Of a stretch of DNA of 23,267 nucleotides, positions 20,526 to 23,267 are shown piece by piece. The notes under the pieces were generated by a model that was not told the origin of the DNA, searched no databases, and saw only the letters and a list, made by a program, of their open reading frames with translations. The stretch is from Alteromonadaceae bacterium (GTDB lineage Bacteria; Pseudomonadota; Gammaproteobacteria; Pseudomonadales; Oleiphilaceae), in contig JABXHG010000011.1 of NCBI GenBank assembly GCA_013393545.1, positions 1 through 23,267 of the forward strand. The letters are read 5' to 3'. Made by a program: the position numbers and the translations under genes. Numbering within the stretch: position 1 is the stretch's first letter; each line of letters opens with the position of its first letter.

Positions 20526-22453
20526 CTCACCCTTTCCCGGTCTTTTCGTGGCAAATGCGGCGGGGCGGGCTGCCCTGCGCTGCACCACAGGTGATCCGAG
20601 ATATCTGTGGGAGCATAGTTTGTGCCGGCCTGTTCCAGCAACTCGACGATGGCCCGGCAATCGAAGTTACGGCTGGCCTGGGTAAGTTTACCCAGCAGGA
20701 ACTGTACTTCTTCCCAGGGGAGGGAGGCTTCCCGGGCCATCATAATGCGGGGGTGGCTGGTGCCTCTGGGGTCGTCGCCTATCAACAGTTCTTCATAAAG
20801 CTTTTCTCCGGGGCGCAAACCGGTGAACACAATCTCTATGTCGCCATCCGGGTTGTGCTCGTGTTTTTCCTGCAACCCCATCAGGTGGATCATTTTGCGG
20901 GCCAGTTCGATAATTTTTACCGGTTCGCCCATATCCAGCACGAACACCTCTCCACCCTGCCCCATGCTGCCGGCCTGCAATACCAGCTGGCTGGCTTCGG
21001 GGATGGTCATAAAATAGCGGATAATGTCTGGGTGGGTAACGGTTACCGGGCCACCATCGCGAATCTGGTCCCGAAACAGCGGCACCACGGAGCCGGAGGA
21101 GCCCAGTACATTACCGAAACGCACCATTGAGAACACGGTGTTGGTCTGGCGGTTCGCCAGCCCTTGCAGCACCAGTTCCGCCATGCGTTTGCTGGCACCC
21201 ATGACATTGGTGGGGCGCACGGCCTTGTCGGTGGAGATCAGCACAAAACGCTCGACGCCAGCGGCGATGGCGGCTTCGGCGGCATGCAAGGTGCCGAAGA
21301 TGTTGTTCCGCACGCCTTCAATCATGTTGTGTTCCACCAATGGCACATGCTTGTAGGCCGCCGCGTGGTACACGGTGTGCACACCAAAGGCTCGCATAAC
21401 AGCTTCACAACGGCGGCGGTGTTCTATGCTTCCCAACAATGGAACCACGTTCACGCCCCAGTCTTCGGCGTTGTTGATGGCCTGTAGCTCGCGTTCAATC
21501 CGGTAGAGGCAAAATTCAGACTGCTCAAACAGGACCAGCGTAACGGGCTTGTGGCGGATGATCTGGCGGCACAATTCGGAGCCAATGGAGCCGCCCGCCC
21601 CGGTCACCATAACCACCTTATTCCGAAGGGTTCGTGCCACTTGTGTGTCGTCTGAGCGTACCGGGTCCCGGCCCAGAAGGTCTTCAATTTCAAGGTCACG
21701 GATGTCGTTGATGCGCTTCTGACCGGCCACCAGTTCAGACATTCCTGGCACGGTCTGCACCGGTACGGAAAGTGGCTCAAGCTGGAGCAGGAGCCGGCGG
21801 CGGTCTACGCCGGAATCGGCATCCAGCGCGAGCAATATGCGGCCTGCCCGGTGGGCGTCCACTGCTGTTTCAATGGCTTTGATGTCGTATACCGGCAGGC
21901 CGTTGATCAGAGCCCTGTGGTTGCCGGCCTGAAAGCTGATAAATGCCACGGGGTGAAATTCGGTGCCCTGTTGCAACGCTTGGCACAGCTGTAGCCCGGT
22001 TTCGCCGGCACCTACAATAACCACTCGCTCCTTGTTTTTGCGCCGGGGCCGGGACAGGACCATGCGAATGCTCAGGCGGCTGCCGGCCACGAAAATAAAT
22101 GCCAGGGCCGCATAAATGATGGGCACGGAGCGAGGCACGAGTACGTCAAACCAGAAACCCAGAAGAATCAACGCAAGGGCTGAGCTGACAACCCCGGCGA
22201 TAACGGTGCCGAAGGCCTTGTCGCTCAAATACCGGACAACCGCCCGGTATAGCCCCAGGCGGACGAAAACCACGACGGTAAAGAGGATAGTGAAGCCGAA
22301 AACCAGAAGGGATTCCTGTGTGGGCAGCCAGTTCCATTGGTCCAAGCGCAGGGCAAAGGAGGCCCAGAGCGCGAAGGACAGCGCCACTACGTCTGCCGCC
22401 ACGGATATCAGGCGCTTGTGCAGACGTGGCAAATTCAGGAATTTCTGGAACAT
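20480..22453 (-). CDS. WbpM/FlaA1-type UDP-sugar 4,6-dehydratase, membrane-bound
   Basis: This 657-residue protein matches the long WbpM/CapD-like class. Four membrane helices lie at about 14-35, 47-68, 80-103 and 108-126. A first Rossmann unit carries VVIVGAGETGLQ (144-155). The catalytic SDR domain has VMVTGAGGSIGSEL (281-294) and ends with LISTDKAVRPTNVMGASKRM (405-424), in which Met418 replaces the usual catalytic Tyr and Lys422 is retained, as in WbpM and FlaA1. The probable reaction is UDP-GlcNAc to the 4-keto-6-deoxy sugar, the first step towards QuiNAc or FucNAc for O-antigen. It precedes the WbpL-like gene. The final 20 or so residues (KDRERVSFATKTTKPHEKK) derive from a repeat and look like an added tail. 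Confidence 0.92.
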   Translation of the reverse strand: MFQKFLNLPRLHKRLISVAADVVALSFALWASFALRLDQWNWLPTQESLLVFGFTILFTVVVFVRLGLYRAVVRYLSDKAFGTVIAGVVSSALALILLGFWFDVLVPRSVPIIYAALAFIFVAGSRLSIRMVLSRPRRKNKERVVIVGAGETGLQLCQALQQGTEFHPVAFISFQAGNHRALINGLPVYDIKAIETAVDAHRAGRILLALDADSGVDRRRLLLQLEPLSVPVQTVPGMSELVAGQKRINDIRDLEIEDLLGRDPVRSDDTQVARTLRNKVVMVTGAGGSIGSELCRQIIRHKPVTLVLFEQSEFCLYRIERELQAINNAEDWGVNVVPLLGSIEHRRRCEAVMRAFGVHTVYHAAAYKHVPLVEHNMIEGVRNNIFGTLHAAEAAIAAGVERFVLISTDKAVRPTNVMGASKRMAELVLQGLANRQTNTVFSMVRFGNVLGSSGSVVPLFRDQIRDGGPVTVTHPDIIRYFMTIPEASQLVLQAGSMGQGGEVFVLDMGEPVKIIELARKMIHLMGLQEKHEHNPDGDIEIVFTGLRPGEKLYEELLIGDDPRGTSHPRIMMAREASLPWEEVQFLLGKLTQASRNFDCRAIVELLEQAGTNYAPTDISDHLWCSAGQPAPPHLPRKDRERVSFATKTTKPHEKKIN

Positions 22454-22482
22454 GGATGCAACCCTTCAGGGCCAAATGATTC

Positions 22483-22608
22483 TTTGCCACTAAATCCACG
22501 AAAGAACACGAAAAGAGCTTCGCTCTAAAAACATTTTATTTTTTAGTGTTTTTTAGTGGGTTTCGTGGCTAATAAATTTCGTGGTTAGCGAGTTTCGTGG
22601 CCAATCAC
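22483..22608. repeat. Second TTTCGTGG-family repeat with tandem 16-bp units
   Basis: 22483-22513 is a direct copy (one mismatch in 31) of 20418-20448. A small hairpin, AGAGC-TTC-GCTCT, follows at 22514-22526. Inverted TTTCGTGG motifs then start at 22561, 22577 and 22593, a spacing of exactly 16 bases. The block fills the gap between phosphoglucomutase and the dehydratase gene and may act as a terminator or stability element. Confidence 0.75.
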
Positions 22609-22613
22609 TCTTT

Positions 22614-23267
22614 TTATAATAACGTTTCAGCCTGATCAAAGATCTTCTGTAGGTGCTCCGGCCCCACGAAGCTTTCTGCGTAGATTTTGCACAGGTCTTC
22701 GGTGCCACTGGGCCTTGCGGCGAACCATCCGTTTTGGGTGGTGACTTTCAGGCCGCCAATGGCGGCGCCGTTGCCCGGTGCTTCGGTGAACACCTCCTGC
22801 ACGGGATCGCCGGCCAACTCATGGAACGGCACATCGCCGGGTTTCAGGGCTTTTAGGCGCTGTTTTTGTTCCGGCGTGGCGGGAAAATCCTTGCGCTGGT
22901 AGTGGGGCGCGCCGTGCTGCTCGGTCAGTTCCCGGTAATAGTCACTGGGGAGTTTGCCGGTTTTGGCGGTTATCTCGGCAGCCAGTAGGCACAGGATGAC
23001 GCCGTCTTTATCGGTACTCCAGGGCTTGCCGCTGAAGGTCAAAAAGCTGGCGCCGGCGCTTTCTTCACCGCCAAAGGCCAGTTTGCCCTGGTCCAGGCCT
23101 TCCAACAACCACTCGCAGCCTCCGGGCACTTCGTGCAGTTCTCGGGCATTAGCGGCAACCACGCGGTCGATCATTGGTGACGAACCAAGGGTTTTGCCAA
23201 TGGCCAGTTCCGCCGCCCACTGCCGGCGGTGCTTGCGCAGGTAGTCCTCGCACACGGCCAGGTAGTG
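22614..23267 (-). CDS. pgm: Alpha-D-glucose phosphoglucomutase, C-terminal part
   Basis: The gene enters from the right edge, so only 217 C-terminal residues are seen. The sugar-binding loop [12 protein letters not shown] and the following [17 protein letters not shown] are diagnostic of the Pgm type of phosphohexomutase. Near the end the phosphate-binding loop reads [20 protein letters not shown] (RPSGTE). The enzyme interconverts glucose-1-phosphate and glucose-6-phosphate in the cytoplasm, supplying UDP-glucose for surface glycans. The catalytic serine and metal loop lie outside the window. It is followed on the same strand, after 160 bases of repeat, by the dehydratase gene. Confidence 0.93.
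   Translation of the reverse strand, partial: HYLAVCEDYLRKHRRQWAAELAIGKTLGSSPMIDRVVAANARELHEVPGGCEWLLEGLDQGKLAFGGEESAGASFLTFSGKPWSTDKDGVILCLLAAEITAKTGKLPSDYYRELTEQHGAPHYQRKDFPATPEQKQRLKALKPGDVPFHELAGDPVQEVFTEAPGNGAAIGGLKVTTQNGWFAARPSGTEDLCKIYAESFVGPEHLQKIFDQAETLL

Noticed and set aside
1..23267. CRISPR array, tRNA, rRNA or riboswitch
   Set aside because: No regularly spaced 25-40-base repeats with unique spacers, no tRNA cloverleaf or rRNA core sequence and no recognisable riboswitch were seen on either strand. The 16-base tandem units at 22561 are too short and few for CRISPR.

Overview
The window looks like accessory chromosome from a marine gammaproteobacterium of Marinobacter or Halomonas type. 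That placement is inferred from gene content (DUF4214 surface protein, SapC-family protein, type I secretion, a WbpM/WbpL-like O-antigen set), the fairly high GC and gammaproteobacterial gene families; no rRNA or tRNA is present to fix it.

Left part (1-4133) is a scrap yard. It holds an IS66 transposase fragment fused into a MazF/PemK-like toxin whose antitoxin is still intact, a truncated response regulator, a tail of a DUF4214 protein with its terminator, an Rpn-like PD-(D/E)XK nuclease gene (1206-2162), a frameshifted head of an Ig-like/RTX adhesin, and a two-gene cassette of unknown small membrane proteins. A perfect 32-bp direct repeat brackets the Rpn-like gene. Position 4370 begins a large OafA-type acyltransferase with SGNH and C-terminal beta-sandwich-like regions. 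A second Rpn-family gene follows (6944-7909).

Middle part (7985-17507) is a coherent surface-layer secretion locus on the minus strand. It contains a SapC-family protein, a 1089-residue acidic, cysteine-free, DUF4214/RTX-like putative S-layer or surface protein with a structured 333-base leader, and a tight three-gene type I secretion operon transcribed ABC transporter, HlyD adaptor, TolC channel. A small membrane protein lies upstream. Two small related plus-strand proteins (DUF6447-like) come next, one carrying a histone-H1-like Lys/Ala/Thr tail.

Right part (18361-23267) is an O-antigen/surface glycan initiation set on the minus strand: phosphoglucomutase (partial), WbpM/FlaA1-type dehydratase, WecA/WbpL-type sugar-1-phosphate transferase and an SDR that may be the WbpV/WreQ-type reductase. 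A TTTCGTGG-rich repeat family sits on both sides of the dehydratase gene. Surface polysaccharide next to S-layer export recalls Caulobacter, where LPS anchors the S-layer; that functional link is inference here.

The most interesting signal is in the two Rpn-like nuclease genes. They have different nuclease heads but nearly identical C-terminal tails, conserved at protein level while the DNA has diverged synonymously. Each has a strong Shine-Dalgarno sequence exactly 8 bases before an internal in-frame ATG at the start of the tail region. This predicts separate 77- and 71-residue proteins, matching the intragenic-antitoxin arrangement reported for E. coli Rpn antiphage nucleases.
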